From: Candidatus Uhrbacteria bacterium
GTDB lineage: Bacteria > Patescibacteriota > Patescibacteriia > 2-12-FULL-60-25
Direction of reading: 5' to 3'
DNA length: 64,000 nt
NCBI GenBank assembly: GCA_030649995.1
Contig: JAUSEV010000042.1
Span: forward strand, 1-64,000
This document shows positions 41,897-51,415 of the stretch, piece after piece (position 1 is the stretch's first letter; each line of letters opens with the position of its first letter). The notes under the pieces were generated by a model, which searched no databases, was not told the origin of the DNA, and saw nothing but the letters and a program-made list of their open reading frames with translations. The translations under genes and the position numbers were made by a program.

Positions 41897-43672
41897 TCAC
41901 TTTTTCGTGATCAAAAAATTCTCGATCACCAAATAATCCAAATCCGTGGAGACAAAATCTTTTAAAGCATCTTCCGGTGTTTCGATGATCGGTTCGCCAG
42001 CCAAATTAAAAGAGGTATTCAAAATGAGCGGGATGCCGGTCAACTCATGGAAACGTTTAATGAGATCGTAATAAATCCCGTTATCTTTTTGATTCACGGT
42101 TTGAATGCGACACGTGCCATCCACATGCACGATCGACGGAATTTGCGCTTGCTTGTCTTTGTGTACAGGGGCAACCATCAGCATAAATGGGCTTGGGCGA
42201 TCGATCTCAAAATATTCCGTCACCTGTTCTTCAAGCACGGATGTTGCGAATGGACGCCACCATTCACGATGTTTGACGCGACGATTCATCACGTCTTTCA
42301 TGTCCGGAACGCAAGCATTGCCGATCATGGAACGATGGCCGAGCGCACGGGGACCATACTCGCTCCCCCCTTGAAACCATCCGATGATTTTTCCTTCTTT
42401 CAACAAACGAGCGGTCGCATCCACAATATCGGCCGGTTGTTCCACATGAATCCGACTTTGAAATTTTTCCATCGCTTGTTGACACTCGTCATGGGCATAC
42501 GATCGCCCCATGTAGGCATGGTTCATGGTCCAAAAACGCGGTTGATCCAAAATCACATGATACCCGTACAGGGCGAGACCGAGGGCGAGACCCGTGTCTG
42601 AACAGGCTGGCTGAATCCACACATCTTCAAAACCCGCTTCATCAAGAATTTTTTTATTGGACACGCTATTGAGTCCCAAACCGCCGGAGATGCATAGATT
42701 TTTGACTCGGGTGATTTGCCTGGCTCGCTTGGCCCAGCCAACCAAAATCTTTTCCAAAATCACCTGCACAAGATAGGCAAAATTCGTGTAATATTCATCC
42801 GGAAGATCTGTCTTCTTATCACGCATGGGACGCGACAAAGAAACGCGAGGAAACCATCGGGGATCCGCTAAAACCCATTTTTTAACCGAAGCGAAATTTA
42901 ATAAAAATGATCGGCCCTTTGGCAATGAATTATTTATAAACTGTCCTCCTTGGTAGATCTTTGCTTTCACCCATCTTACCCATGCAGACAAAGTCGATGG
43001 ATAACGGATGTTGGTATTGCAATAAAAACTTCCACGTCGCTCTTGATACCAAACAGATTCCGGAAAGGTATTAAAGTGCGTGGGTTTTCCATAGGGAGCG
43101 AGGCCCATGGTCTTCCCCTCTTCATACGCTCCAAATCCCAAATACTGAGTGATAAAACTGTACAGATGGCCGATGCCGGACGTAAAAATGAAATGTTTTC
43201 CAAAACGAACATGGAGACTTTTGGAAATTTCCGTTATGGCATGTTCATGCCCGTAAAACAATGTTTCCGTTTCTGTGGCGGGTACGCCAAAGTGTGTCGA
43301 GAATTTTTCTCCGGAACCATCATAAATCATGATGGCCGCCTCTTGAAATGGACTGCAAAAAAAGGCATTTGCCGCATGAGCCGCATGATGATTGATCACT
43401 TCAATCCTGACAGAAGAAAATCGATCTTCTGTCTCTTCATGAAAGATCTTTAACGTAGGCACTTGATCGATTTGATCAATCACAATCAGATCAAGTTCGC
43501 GCGGTTCGATTTCCAGAGATTTTAAGCAATACTCAATCGCCAAATGCGGAAACATGTTTGGCGAGTGTTTTATTCGATTCAATCGCTCTTCCGCAATGGC
43601 CGCCACGCGATCGTGAGCCAGCAAAGCCGCGCCTGTATCATGTCCGCGAATTTTTAGACCTAAAACATTCAT
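41897..43672 (-). CDS. Carbamoyltransferase (NodU/CmcH family)
   Basis: From ATG 43672 the protein has 591 residues. Residues 1-~350 carry the TsaD-like domain (GLKIRGHDTGAALLAHDRVAAIAEERLNRIKHS; HHAAHAANAFFCSPFQEAAIMIYDGSGEKFSTHFG), which forms carbamoyl adenylate. The C-terminal domain has GSEYGPRALGHRSMIGNACVPDMKDVMNRRVKHREWWRPFATSVLEE, the family signature. It transfers a carbamoyl group to a hydroxyl of a sugar or nodulation-type lipid, so it probably decorates the surface glycan. It heads, or lies at the end of, the chain 41897-50203. Confidence 0.93.
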   Translation of the reverse strand: MNVLGLKIRGHDTGAALLAHDRVAAIAEERLNRIKHSPNMFPHLAIEYCLKSLEIEPRELDLIVIDQIDQVPTLKIFHEETEDRFSSVRIEVINHHAAHAANAFFCSPFQEAAIMIYDGSGEKFSTHFGVPATETETLFYGHEHAITEISKSLHVRFGKHFIFTSGIGHLYSFITQYLGFGAYEEGKTMGLAPYGKPTHFNTFPESVWYQERRGSFYCNTNIRYPSTLSAWVRWVKAKIYQGGQFINNSLPKGRSFLLNFASVKKWVLADPRWFPRVSLSRPMRDKKTDLPDEYYTNFAYLVQVILEKILVGWAKRARQITRVKNLCISGGLGLNSVSNKKILDEAGFEDVWIQPACSDTGLALGLALYGYHVILDQPRFWTMNHAYMGRSYAHDECQQAMEKFQSRIHVEQPADIVDATARLLKEGKIIGWFQGGSEYGPRALGHRSMIGNACVPDMKDVMNRRVKHREWWRPFATSVLEEQVTEYFEIDRPSPFMLMVAPVHKDKQAQIPSIVHVDGTCRIQTVNQKDNGIYYDLIKRFHELTGIPLILNTSFNLAGEPIIETPEDALKDFVSTDLDYLVIENFLITKK

Positions 43673-43689
43673 AGAATGGAACAAAAAAA

Positions 43690-44475
43690 TTAAGAAATCG
43701 ATCCCTCCGCTCGTCTTTTTTTCAACAGGACAAAAACCGTGCCGGTGACAAGATTTTTGACCTGATGTTCGGGAAGCATCAGACGCATCAACCCATACTG
43801 AATCCTATGTCGTGGGATGGTGATGGGAAGATGATAGACAAATCGCACAATGTCAAATGGATAGGTGGAAACGGCACTCTGATAAAAAAGAAAATGCTCA
43901 ATTTCCTCCACATTAAAAAACCATCGATGTCTATCCATGGGAGACTCAAGAGGCAATCCATAACTCGAGCTCGTCCCTCGCCCCAAGAGCATCGCCTTAA
44001 ACATTTTCCTCCAACAATTCGGCAAGGAGATCACCACGTATTCTTTTGCCACGCGCAAGACATCTTCAAACGCATAATGAAAACGGTCGATATGTTCCAG
44101 CGTATCCAAACACACAACGGAATCAAAACTTTGATCGGGATAGGGGAGCGCTTCTTCTTCCCAATTCCAAACGGGAAGATTGGGGTTATTTTTATCAACA
44201 AGTTGGCATCGGTCTCCAAGAACCTGCCGCGTGGATTCATCCCGATTCCCCACATCCAAAATGGAACCGTTCTGAATCTCTTGTTTAAATTCATCCGCCA
44301 CCAACAAATATCGCCAGAGAGACTTGGGAAGATAGGATTGATTCGAAATGGATTGAAAGAAAGAAAATTTTTTTGAAAGCTGTTCCACGGAGCGGATTCC
44401 TTCCGGACGATACTGTCCTTGAAAATACCGGCCATGATCACGGTAACGCTCTTCTAAGTTCGGGATGTTTTGCAT
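43690..44475 (-). CDS. Class I SAM-dependent methyltransferase
   Basis: A protein of 261 residues with a methyltransferase core: SILDVGNRDESTRQVLG (motif I diverged, Asn-Arg in place of Gly-Cys-Gly), VWNWEEEALPYPDQSFDSVVCLDTLEHIDRFHYAFEDVLRVAKEYVVISLPN. C-terminal residues include a Trp-rich and hydrophobic stretch (FDIVRFVYHLPITIPRHRIQYGLMRL). It probably methylates a glycan or its lipid carrier; the substrate is unknown. It lies between the carbamoyltransferase and the PhyH-type gene, all decorating enzymes. Confidence 0.83.
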   Translation of the reverse strand: MQNIPNLEERYRDHGRYFQGQYRPEGIRSVEQLSKKFSFFQSISNQSYLPKSLWRYLLVADEFKQEIQNGSILDVGNRDESTRQVLGDRCQLVDKNNPNLPVWNWEEEALPYPDQSFDSVVCLDTLEHIDRFHYAFEDVLRVAKEYVVISLPNCWRKMFKAMLLGRGTSSSYGLPLESPMDRHRWFFNVEEIEHFLFYQSAVSTYPFDIVRFVYHLPITIPRHRIQYGLMRLMLPEHQVKNLVTGTVFVLLKKRRAEGSIS

Positions 44476-44494
44476 AAAATTTTGTCCCTAAAAA

Positions 44495-45448
44495 TCAATA
44501 AGCTTGAACCTCCTTCAGCTGCCTTGGAATGCGCGTAGGCGCTAAAAGATACTGCTGAACCGGATCGAGCTTGAATGCTTTGAATGCGTCGGGGGAAAGA
44601 GGGGTATAACGAATTTGCCAAGGTGAAGCGGAAGAAATATACACGGCGGTGAAAAGCAAACGTTCTTTTTCCGTAGCATATCCTCCCCGATGCAGTCCGC
44701 TCGTATCACAAAATATCACACTCCCGCTTTTAGCGGTACATGTCCTGACAGCCTCGGAAGGGATGAGCCGCTCCACGGCTCCATCGGGCGGATAAGACCC
44801 TTGAGGGGGTCGCTGAGGAAATGTCTGACGCCATTGGCCCCTATCGTGAGATCCCGCAATGTATTGAAACGGTCCAGATGTTTCATCAACATCCGTTAAG
44901 TATATGAACACCTTACAAAGTCTGCGATCTTCCGGGTCACGATGCCAACGTTGTGATTGAATCCGATCGCTCCCTGAAGGCGTTACGCGCGTCAGAGTGC
45001 AGCTAAAATAGTTTAATTTTGCACAAACAGACAAATACGAATTAACGATGTCCAAAATCGTACGATGCAGGAGAACCCCCACAAAGGGATTATGCATGTC
45101 AATCAAAGGAAATTTTTCAAATAATTCAACAAAAAATTCTTTCCTTGAATGTTCCTTTGCCGTCGAAAAAAACTGTGCGGTATGGAGACTGAGTCGTCCC
45201 TCTAGGGATTTATCACAAAATAATTCCTCCAACGAGGTGATCGCCAAACCTGTTTGTTCCAGTGATGTCACGATTTTCTGCTGGGTGATTGAAAGGCGGG
45301 GGTTGGACTCCTTATACAAAATTCGAGCGCGTCTATTTAAAATAAAAAACCACACAGGCCAAATAGTCCGTAAACGATAATACGGCGCCAAGAGCCGCTC
45401 TCGCCATGAGAGGATTGTTTTGCTTCGCTTCAGTAGGCTGCGCAACAT
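44495..45448 (-). CDS. Phytanoyl-CoA dioxygenase (PhyH)-like Fe(II)/2-oxoglutarate oxygenase
   Basis: A protein of 317 residues from ATG 45448, which lies 7 bp after the upstream stop. The open frame extends to 45520, and ATG 45487 with ggaagg upstream is an alternative. The cupin-like core shows SQRWHRDPEDRRLCKVFIYLTDVDETSGPFQYIAGSH (HxD iron ligands) and the distal His in FCDTSGLHRGGYAT, with a 2-oxoglutarate Arg nearby (EKERLLFTAVYIS). It probably hydroxylates a glycan or lipid. It requires O2, worth noting in a CPR-like cell, so a scavenged or micro-oxic setting is implied. Confidence 0.88.
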   Translation of the reverse strand: MLRSLLKRSKTILSWRERLLAPYYRLRTIWPVWFFILNRRARILYKESNPRLSITQQKIVTSLEQTGLAITSLEELFCDKSLEGRLSLHTAQFFSTAKEHSRKEFFVELFEKFPLIDMHNPFVGVLLHRTILDIVNSYLSVCAKLNYFSCTLTRVTPSGSDRIQSQRWHRDPEDRRLCKVFIYLTDVDETSGPFQYIAGSHDRGQWRQTFPQRPPQGSYPPDGAVERLIPSEAVRTCTAKSGSVIFCDTSGLHRGGYATEKERLLFTAVYISSASPWQIRYTPLSPDAFKAFKLDPVQQYLLAPTRIPRQLKEVQAY

Positions 45449-45455
45449 AGGATCA

Positions 45456-46316
45456 TCAAAAAGATTTTTTCCTTGCCGTAAAAGCATATCCTTCCGTAAA
45501 ATCAGGATCGGATGGAGCAAAACGGAAAAAAACAGGAAACATCGTCGCCTCTATGGCTTTGATAACACGATGCAAGAGTTTAGCGCAACTTTGCCAAAGT
45601 TTATTCTGCCAAGATCGCTTAAACGGTTCAACGGTGTAGAGGTATTGAAACATTTTATTTCGAGTTGTTTGATGAACCGAGTAAACACTCCCCAGAGGGG
45701 AAATCTCGGTAGCATCAAATCCCATCTCAGATAATAAACGCTCCCACAAAAGAAAGGTGTGGCGGACATAATCATGGGGTTTTTGATGAACGGCGAGGAG
45801 AAAAGGAATAACGACCATCAACCGACCTCCGGGCTTCAAAACACGAAAACATTCCTCCAATACATGCACGGTATTCGGAAGGTGCTCAAATGAATTAGAG
45901 GCGATCAGGACATCAATGGACTGGTCGCGAATAGGCCAACGCTTCGTTAAATCCGCTACCAAATCAATGCCGGGGAAGGGAAGGAAATCAACGGTCACAT
46001 AATTTTCAAAATCTTTAAACAAGGAACGGAAGACTCCGTCACCCGCCCCCACGTCCAACACAATGCTCCGGCGATCAATATTTTGGAGACGCGATTGATA
46101 GTAGATCCACTCCGCCTGACGCAACGAAGACCATAAATGGGGATCAAAAATATCCGGTCGTATCACGGGGATACCCATCGTAGCCGATTCCTCTGTAAAA
46201 AAAATGGTGTCGTTCCGTTCCAGAGCGCCATGTTCGCAGATCATCCCCTTTTCCTGTTGCCAGCCGGCAGGACATTTGGGACATTGGACCGTTAATGCCG
46301 CAAGATTTTTTTTCAT
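45456..46316 (-). CDS. SAM methyltransferase with N-terminal zinc-ribbon-like segment
   Basis: A protein of 286 residues. Residues 1-30 have Cys pairs (CPKCPAGWQQEKGMIC) like a small zinc ribbon, then a linker to the Methyltransf_11 core: SIVLDVGAGDGVFRSLFKDFENYVTVDFLPFPGIDLVADLTKRWPIRDQSIDVLIASNSFEHLPNTVHVLEECFRVLKPGGRLMVVIPF. Its start overlaps the flippase stop as ATGA. It may methylate a sugar of the glycan exported by that flippase. Confidence 0.87.
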   Translation of the reverse strand: MKKNLAALTVQCPKCPAGWQQEKGMICEHGALERNDTIFFTEESATMGIPVIRPDIFDPHLWSSLRQAEWIYYQSRLQNIDRRSIVLDVGAGDGVFRSLFKDFENYVTVDFLPFPGIDLVADLTKRWPIRDQSIDVLIASNSFEHLPNTVHVLEECFRVLKPGGRLMVVIPFLLAVHQKPHDYVRHTFLLWERLLSEMGFDATEISPLGSVYSVHQTTRNKMFQYLYTVEPFKRSWQNKLWQSCAKLLHRVIKAIEATMFPVFFRFAPSDPDFTEGYAFTARKKSF

Positions 46317-47680
46317 ACGGATGAGGAAAGAAAAAAATGTTTCATTTTTCTTTGTAAGAAATTTTTGATTTCAAGAACATCCGACCTTTGAGGAACAAAA
46401 TCTCTCAAGCCGAGAGAGAGATGAAGATGGGAACGGATCCAAAGCCATCGTATCAACAAAAAAAACAGCGTCCCTGTAAGGGATTCCAGCGCAACGGCCC
46501 ACACACCGAGAGAAGGAAGGAGAATCCATAGGAAGACTGCGGAAAAAATGATCCGTACACTCGACAAACCGCATAAAACTTTCTGTAAACGTAAAGCGGG
46601 ATAGAGGGCGTTCAAGACGGCTCCGAAAGCGATAAACAGGATAACGGCTGAAAGGACAAGATACAGGGCAACGGCTGGGACAAATTTAGGAAAAAGAAAT
46701 GGAAGAATAAACCAAATTCCGAGAGAGCTCAAAACAAAAATTCCTATCGATAATAGCGTTCCCACCCGTACGGCTCGAGCTATCGCCCGCGAGAGTCGTT
46801 CCGTATCCTGTACGAGACGTGGTAATAATCCTGTTAATGCTGGTCCAAAACTGAGAAGTCCCGCGACATGACCCAGCAAGGATTCTGCCAATCCAAACAA
46901 ACCGACGGCTGTTGGTCCAACAAATACCGCTAAAAGCCAAATCCGTCCAGCATCCAGATAATCTTTCAGAACATCCGTTGCCAAAGCCCATTTTCCATGT
47001 TGACCAAAAAGTCTGAATAGAGCCCGTATTTCCTGTCGGAATGAAGTGTTTGGGCACTGCCGCATCTTCACAAAAAGAATAGGCGCCATGGCTCCGGCAA
47101 TACCGCCCGCCGTGACAACATTGGCCAAACCCAATCCCCAAGCTCCATCATGTCTCATGACTAAAAAAAAGATTAATAAGGCGAGGTATAAGAGACTTTC
47201 CACGATTTGAATATACAACTGATTCTGAAACTGATACATAATGGAAAACCAACTAAAGGCATGGACTTTAATCAACCAAAAAACCATGAGAAAAAAGGCA
47301 AGAATGATGAGTCGAGCATCTTGAATTTTCAGGAGGTGAGCCAAACGATCGGCAAAAATAATTCCGATCGTCAAGAGAATACCCGCAATAAGCAACGTCA
47401 CACGGACAAATCCGCGCCAAAGGATTAGTCCCGTTTTCTCCGTATCATTCATCGATCGAATGGCTTCGATCGCAATCACGCTTCCCAGAGCGGTAAGCCC
47501 TCCCAACAGCAGAGCCGTGAGGGACAAAGCGATACGCCAAATGCCGTACGTCGCCGGATCGAGCAAACGAAAAATAATCAGCGAACTGAACAAGGCGCTT
47601 ATTTTGGTAATCCATGAACCGATGGATGTTTGTAACACGGCATTTCCCACCGCTTCCGCTCCAATAGAATTTTGGTTCAT
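46313..47680 (-). CDS. wzx: Wzx-like polysaccharide flippase
   Basis: A polytopic membrane protein of 455 residues with 12-14 segments in the MOP (PST/Wzx) family. NAVLQTSIGSWITKISALFSSLIIFRLLDPATYGIWRIALSLTALLLGG is the typical N-terminal bundle; FSFGPALTGLLPRLVQDTERLSRAIARAVRVGTLLSIGIFVLSSLGIWFILPFLFP lies in the second half. It exports lipid-linked oligosaccharides built by the surrounding transferases. It overlaps both neighbours by ATGA, so its level is tied to them. The locus may be completed by a polymerase outside the window. Confidence 0.9.
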   Translation of the reverse strand: MNQNSIGAEAVGNAVLQTSIGSWITKISALFSSLIIFRLLDPATYGIWRIALSLTALLLGGLTALGSVIAIEAIRSMNDTEKTGLILWRGFVRVTLLIAGILLTIGIIFADRLAHLLKIQDARLIILAFFLMVFWLIKVHAFSWFSIMYQFQNQLYIQIVESLLYLALLIFFLVMRHDGAWGLGLANVVTAGGIAGAMAPILFVKMRQCPNTSFRQEIRALFRLFGQHGKWALATDVLKDYLDAGRIWLLAVFVGPTAVGLFGLAESLLGHVAGLLSFGPALTGLLPRLVQDTERLSRAIARAVRVGTLLSIGIFVLSSLGIWFILPFLFPKFVPAVALYLVLSAVILFIAFGAVLNALYPALRLQKVLCGLSSVRIIFSAVFLWILLPSLGVWAVALESLTGTLFFLLIRWLWIRSHLHLSLGLRDFVPQRSDVLEIKNFLQRKMKHFFLSSSV

Positions 47681-49050
47681 ACGCGAGTAGCCGGCGAACG
47701 ATCCCCTCGAAGATATCCGAGAAGAACGTCACCAAGAGACTTGGCGGCGATAGGTTTACGATCAATACATTGTTCACGAATAATTCTTTCTCGTCCTTCA
47801 TGATCCATTTCAGGATGCGCAAGGTACTTTTTAAGATCATTCACAAATTCTTCATAGGAATGCGCCACCCGAACTCCGCCCGAACTCACTATGGGACGAT
47901 AATGTTCACGTTCATAATACCGCGCATTCGACATAATCCAGGAAGTCGGTTTTGGATCAAAACCGACATTGATGATGGGCTTATCAAAGTAAGCGGCTTC
48001 AACGCTCATGGTGGAAGCCGTGTTGGAAGTCACGGTTGCGTGTCGCAAAGAAGACATGAGATGCATCAAGTCACGGTCTTCATATTCCCAGCTTGCGAGA
48101 TCCCCTACCACATACGTTCCCGGTCGATCTAAGATCAAATGTTTTTGATGTTTCAAATGCTCGGCCCCGCAGTCATATTTTGGATGCATGCGTACCAGCA
48201 CTTGCAATGGACCAAACACTCCGCGTTCAATGTCCTCATTCAAATGCGTTAAAATTTCCGGTTCATCCGGCGACATCCATAACCCGGCCGCACAATAAAG
48301 CAATAAAGGGACGTTGGGCTGGAGCTTCATGCGCTGAAAAAATGCCTCTCGCGATTCCAAAAGAGCCGGATCTCTATAGCGATCAAATTGCGGCAAACCC
48401 ACTACAGAAATCTTCGAGCGCGGATAATGAAAATAACGAACCGCTTCATCACGCACCAGATTGGTATGAACGATCAGGTGGTCCGGCGAGACGGACCAAC
48501 TTAATTTTGTGGTGACATTATCCCATGTTTTGACCATGCCAATAACCGGAATCCCTTTTTTCTTCCCATAACGCACGAGGTCGATTTCTTCTATGGTGAG
48601 CAGCGTGGGACAAAAAATAAGGGCCTGCGGATCCGCATCGACCAAATCACGCACGCTTTGTGGAATGGGGTGAAGGATGACCAGATGTTGAAGGACCCAA
48701 CGTATCGGAAAAAAATGACCGAGCGCCCACACGCATAAACGTAAAAAACCCAAGACATATTTCTTCCGTTCCATCATCCGGCGCAAATGGCGCAACAACA
48801 TCATGTGTGTCGGAATCGCCCCGATGCCGATGATCTGCAAACGGACGAGCCAGTCCGGTCGCGGGATCACGGGATGTGGAATGACCCGATATCCTTGGCT
48901 TCCAAAACGATCTTGATAATATTTAATTTTTCGTTCCTCCACAATCAAAACAACGGGATATCCCGCTTCAATCAGAGGCTTGAGCGCGCCGGAATCAACC
49001 AAAGCCTTGGAAATCGACCCATCATAAATTGGGACAAGAACAGGGCGCAT
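47677..49050 (-). CDS. GT-B-like glycosyl- or glycerophosphotransferase, function uncertain
   Basis: A soluble or membrane-peripheral protein of 457 residues. RPVLVPIYDGSISKALVDSGALKPLIEAGYPVVLIVEERK resembles the N-terminal Rossmann half of CDP-glycerol glycerophosphotransferase-like (TagF/TagB) and similar enzymes; PDHLIVHTNLVRDEAVRYFHYPRSKISVVGLPQFDRY and MHLMSSLRHATVTSNTASTMSVEAAYFDKPIINVGFD match the nucleotide-binding second half. No clear catalytic motif tells sugar from glycerol-phosphate transfer. It is translationally coupled to the flippase gene. Confidence 0.8.
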   Translation of the reverse strand: MRPVLVPIYDGSISKALVDSGALKPLIEAGYPVVLIVEERKIKYYQDRFGSQGYRVIPHPVIPRPDWLVRLQIIGIGAIPTHMMLLRHLRRMMERKKYVLGFLRLCVWALGHFFPIRWVLQHLVILHPIPQSVRDLVDADPQALIFCPTLLTIEEIDLVRYGKKKGIPVIGMVKTWDNVTTKLSWSVSPDHLIVHTNLVRDEAVRYFHYPRSKISVVGLPQFDRYRDPALLESREAFFQRMKLQPNVPLLLYCAAGLWMSPDEPEILTHLNEDIERGVFGPLQVLVRMHPKYDCGAEHLKHQKHLILDRPGTYVVGDLASWEYEDRDLMHLMSSLRHATVTSNTASTMSVEAAYFDKPIINVGFDPKPTSWIMSNARYYEREHYRPIVSSGGVRVAHSYEEFVNDLKKYLAHPEMDHEGRERIIREQCIDRKPIAAKSLGDVLLGYLRGDRSPATRV

Positions 49051-49075
49051 ATTCAGACAGGGACTCTACCAGAAA

Positions 49076-50203
49076 TCAACATGAGGGACAAGGTGGAAGA
49101 TCGTGAAAAAATTTCACGATCATCTTTGCTCGATCCTGCGCCGTAAGGAGCTGTGTCGGTTCTTGTGGGATGGCGGACGCTTGCATGGCGATCTTCAGCG
49201 CTTCGGCCAGCGCACGGGGATCGTCGGGAAAAAAATAATTGATACCGATGGCACCAACCATGGCAGCGGCTTCCCGAATCGACGGCAGATCACTCGCCAC
49301 GATCGCCGCTTCGGCAGCCAAGGCTTCAAACAGTTTTAACGGGCTCGTGTCTCTCACGGAAACCTCAAACCGTCCGGAATTCGGAATCACGACAAGCGTT
49401 GCGGCGCGCAACCAAAATGGAATCTCTTCTTTGGGGCGCTGGCCGTGAAAGATGACGCGCGCGCTATCTTTTGGTAGTTGTCCGGCGAGCTGTTTGCAAC
49501 GCTCCAAGTCCGACCCGCTTCCTCCGACGAGGTGTATAACGATATTCGCGGAAAGATACTCGGCTGATTTTATCAACGTGTCCACGCCCTTCCAATCAAA
49601 CATCTGACCCGCATACACAATCGACATTTCATCGGCAGGAATACCCAACCTCGCTCGTGCCTCTCCCCTTTCAATGCGATGATACACAACCGGCTCAAAC
49701 GTCACGGCATTGGGAAGAACGATGGACGGCGGCAAAGGTGATCGAATCCCCTTCAGCATCTCAAGTTTCAACTCATTCGTGCTCACGATGGCTCGCACCT
49801 GCGCGAGAATGCGACGGATAAGCCATCTCCGTTCAAAACTCTTCACATCAGGAATGTCATGCACCTCCCACACCGTTGGCCATTGTTTTGATACGACCGC
49901 CGCTTGCAAAGGATCGTTGGCGATCACCACATCCGGATGAAAAGATTTGATGACGCGTGCCGCCATGATCGCGCCAACAAAACGCAACGGATGAAACATC
50001 CACGGCCGATGCAATTTGACCTTGTACCCAAACGGCAAAAAAATCACACCGGAAATCGGCTGCGGCACATCGTCCGTCCGACGAGGGAAAGCGATCGCGA
50101 CATCGTGACCGGCCGCGACATATCCTTCGGCCATGGTGATGGTCTGAATACCATAAGCCTTTTCCGTCGGAAAACGCGCGTTTAATAAAAGCAAGATACG
50201 CAT
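49076..50203 (-). CDS. Family 4 glycosyltransferase
   Basis: A GT-B transferase of 375 residues. The N-terminal half reads RILLLLNARFPTEKAYGIQTITMAEGYVAAGHDVAIAFPR, and the donor half SIVYAGQMFDWKGVDTLIKSAEYLSANIVIHLVGGSGSDLERCKQLAGQL, ARVIFHGQRPKEEIPFWLRAATLVVIPNSGRFEVSVRDTSPLKLFEALAAEAAIVASDLPSIRE, which contains the retaining-type ExxxxxxxE motif (RDTSPLKLFEALA region). The enzyme adds a sugar to the lipid-linked chain; donor and acceptor are unknown. Confidence 0.9.
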   Translation of the reverse strand: MRILLLLNARFPTEKAYGIQTITMAEGYVAAGHDVAIAFPRRTDDVPQPISGVIFLPFGYKVKLHRPWMFHPLRFVGAIMAARVIKSFHPDVVIANDPLQAAVVSKQWPTVWEVHDIPDVKSFERRWLIRRILAQVRAIVSTNELKLEMLKGIRSPLPPSIVLPNAVTFEPVVYHRIERGEARARLGIPADEMSIVYAGQMFDWKGVDTLIKSAEYLSANIVIHLVGGSGSDLERCKQLAGQLPKDSARVIFHGQRPKEEIPFWLRAATLVVIPNSGRFEVSVRDTSPLKLFEALAAEAAIVASDLPSIREAAAMVGAIGINYFFPDDPRALAEALKIAMQASAIPQEPTQLLTAQDRAKMIVKFFHDLPPCPSC

Positions 50204-50269
50204 ACTGTTTCGTCACCATACGTCCAAATGACGATTTTGAAAAGATGTCCCCTCTGTTTGTCCCCTCTG

Positions 50270-50395
50270 TTCTGACCCTCCCTCTTAGCATAAGAGGGAG
50301 ATGGAGGGAGTTAAAATTAATCAGGGGTTACCCTCATAACCCTTTTATTTTTTAACTCCTCCTCACCTCCTCTTAAGTTAAGAGGAGGAATCTGA
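50270..50395. repeat. Inverted pair of family A palindromes; the right one forms the end of the epimerase gene
   Basis: Palindrome 50278-50300 (10-bp arms ctccctctta / taagagggag) and palindrome 50366-50388 (10-bp arms cctcctctta / taagaggagg) face each other across the gap, with matching tails (gatggagggagttaaaa and the inverse). The stop codon of the 50378-51337 gene (50378-50380) lies inside the right palindrome. Confidence 0.82.
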
Positions 50396-51337
50396 AAATT
50401 CTTCAAGATCCTCTCTGACCATCATCTCGATTAATGATCGAAAATCCGTCTTCGGTGTCCATCCAAGAATTTTTTCCGCCTTGGTGATGTCCCCTACTTT
50501 CGGATTCGGCTCTGTTGGTCTGTAAAATTCAGGTGAGACTTCGATGATCTTATTAAATTCAAGACCAAGCGCCTGCGCGGCGATCGTGATCGCATCTCGA
50601 ACCGTGTGCAGCTTGCCTGATGCGATGACAAAATCTTGCGGCGCGTCCAACTGCAACATCTTCCACATAGCCTCGACATAGTCACCGGCAAATCCCCAAT
50701 CGCGCGACGCATCGACATTACCGATCGTGAGCCTTGAGGCGAGGCCGAGCTTGATCTTGGCAAGCGTGCGCGTGATTTTTTTTATGATCGCCGCTTCAGG
50801 GCGTCGCGGGGATTCGTGATTGAACAAAAATGCGGAGCATGCATAGGCTCCCTGTTTGTCGCGTGAGCCGACAATAAAATCACGATCCGCCGACATCTTC
50901 GCGATGGCATACGGATTTTTTGTCTCCCAGTCGCGGGGCGAATCTTCATTCAACGGAGATGACGAGGGCACAAAGATCTCGCTCGATGACGCCTGAAGAA
51001 ATCGCACATGCGGATTGACGGCAAGCGACGCCTCAAACAAAACGCCAACGCTTTCGTAATTAATCTTCCATGTCATTTCCGGTTCTGCGTACGCGGTTTT
51101 GAGATCCGTGACCCCCGCAAGATTGTAGACTTCATCCGGTGTCGATTGTTTGACGGCAATTTTTAGAGAATCAAAGTCAGCCAGATCGCCGGAGAGAGTG
51201 TTGACCTCTTTTGGTACGTATCGCACATCCGATCTCGGCTTCACCAAACCAAAAACCTCATATCCTTTGGCCAAAAGAAATTCCGCCAAATAAGATCCGT
51301 CCTGACCGGCAACGCCGGTGATGAGAGCTTTTTTCAT
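50378..51337 (-). CDS. Gmd-like NAD-dependent sugar dehydratase/epimerase
   Basis: Extended SDR of 319 residues from ATG 51337. [63 protein letters not shown] and NHESPRRPEAAIIKKITRTLAKI show it is a diverged relative of GDP-mannose 4,6-dehydratase (shorter, with different early substrate loop). It may act on another GDP-sugar, for example as a 4-keto-reductase such as RMD, so I keep the function open. The last residues, SDSSS-stop, are encoded by the right palindrome at 50366-50388, so the native C-terminus was probably replaced. Confidence 0.85.
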   Translation of the reverse strand: MKKALITGVAGQDGSYLAEFLLAKGYEVFGLVKPRSDVRYVPKEVNTLSGDLADFDSLKIAVKQSTPDEVYNLAGVTDLKTAYAEPEMTWKINYESVGVLFEASLAVNPHVRFLQASSSEIFVPSSSPLNEDSPRDWETKNPYAIAKMSADRDFIVGSRDKQGAYACSAFLFNHESPRRPEAAIIKKITRTLAKIKLGLASRLTIGNVDASRDWGFAGDYVEAMWKMLQLDAPQDFVIASGKLHTVRDAITIAAQALGLEFNKIIEVSPEFYRPTEPNPKVGDITKAEKILGWTPKTDFRSLIEMMVREDLEEFSDSSS

Positions 51338-51342
51338 AATGG

Positions 51343-51371
51343 TTGACATAAAACCCATTTAATGCTATTTT
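51343..51371 (+). promoter_or_regulatory. Promoter of the 51416-52003 gene
   Basis: Perfect TTGACA (51343-51348), 17-bp spacer, TATTTT (51366-51371). It sits back to back with the start of the Gmd-like gene, which reads the other way from 51337. Confidence 0.7.
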
Positions 51372-51415
51372 TCCAAACGTACTTTTAACAACCTCTCGAC
51401 ACAAGGAGACAACGA

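Noticed and set aside
40786-41910. A 374-codon open frame on the plus strand
   Set aside because: It overlaps the membrane transporter gene 40835-41851 in another frame, and its product is His/Arg/Ser-rich with no membrane segments. The transporter frame has the ribosome site.
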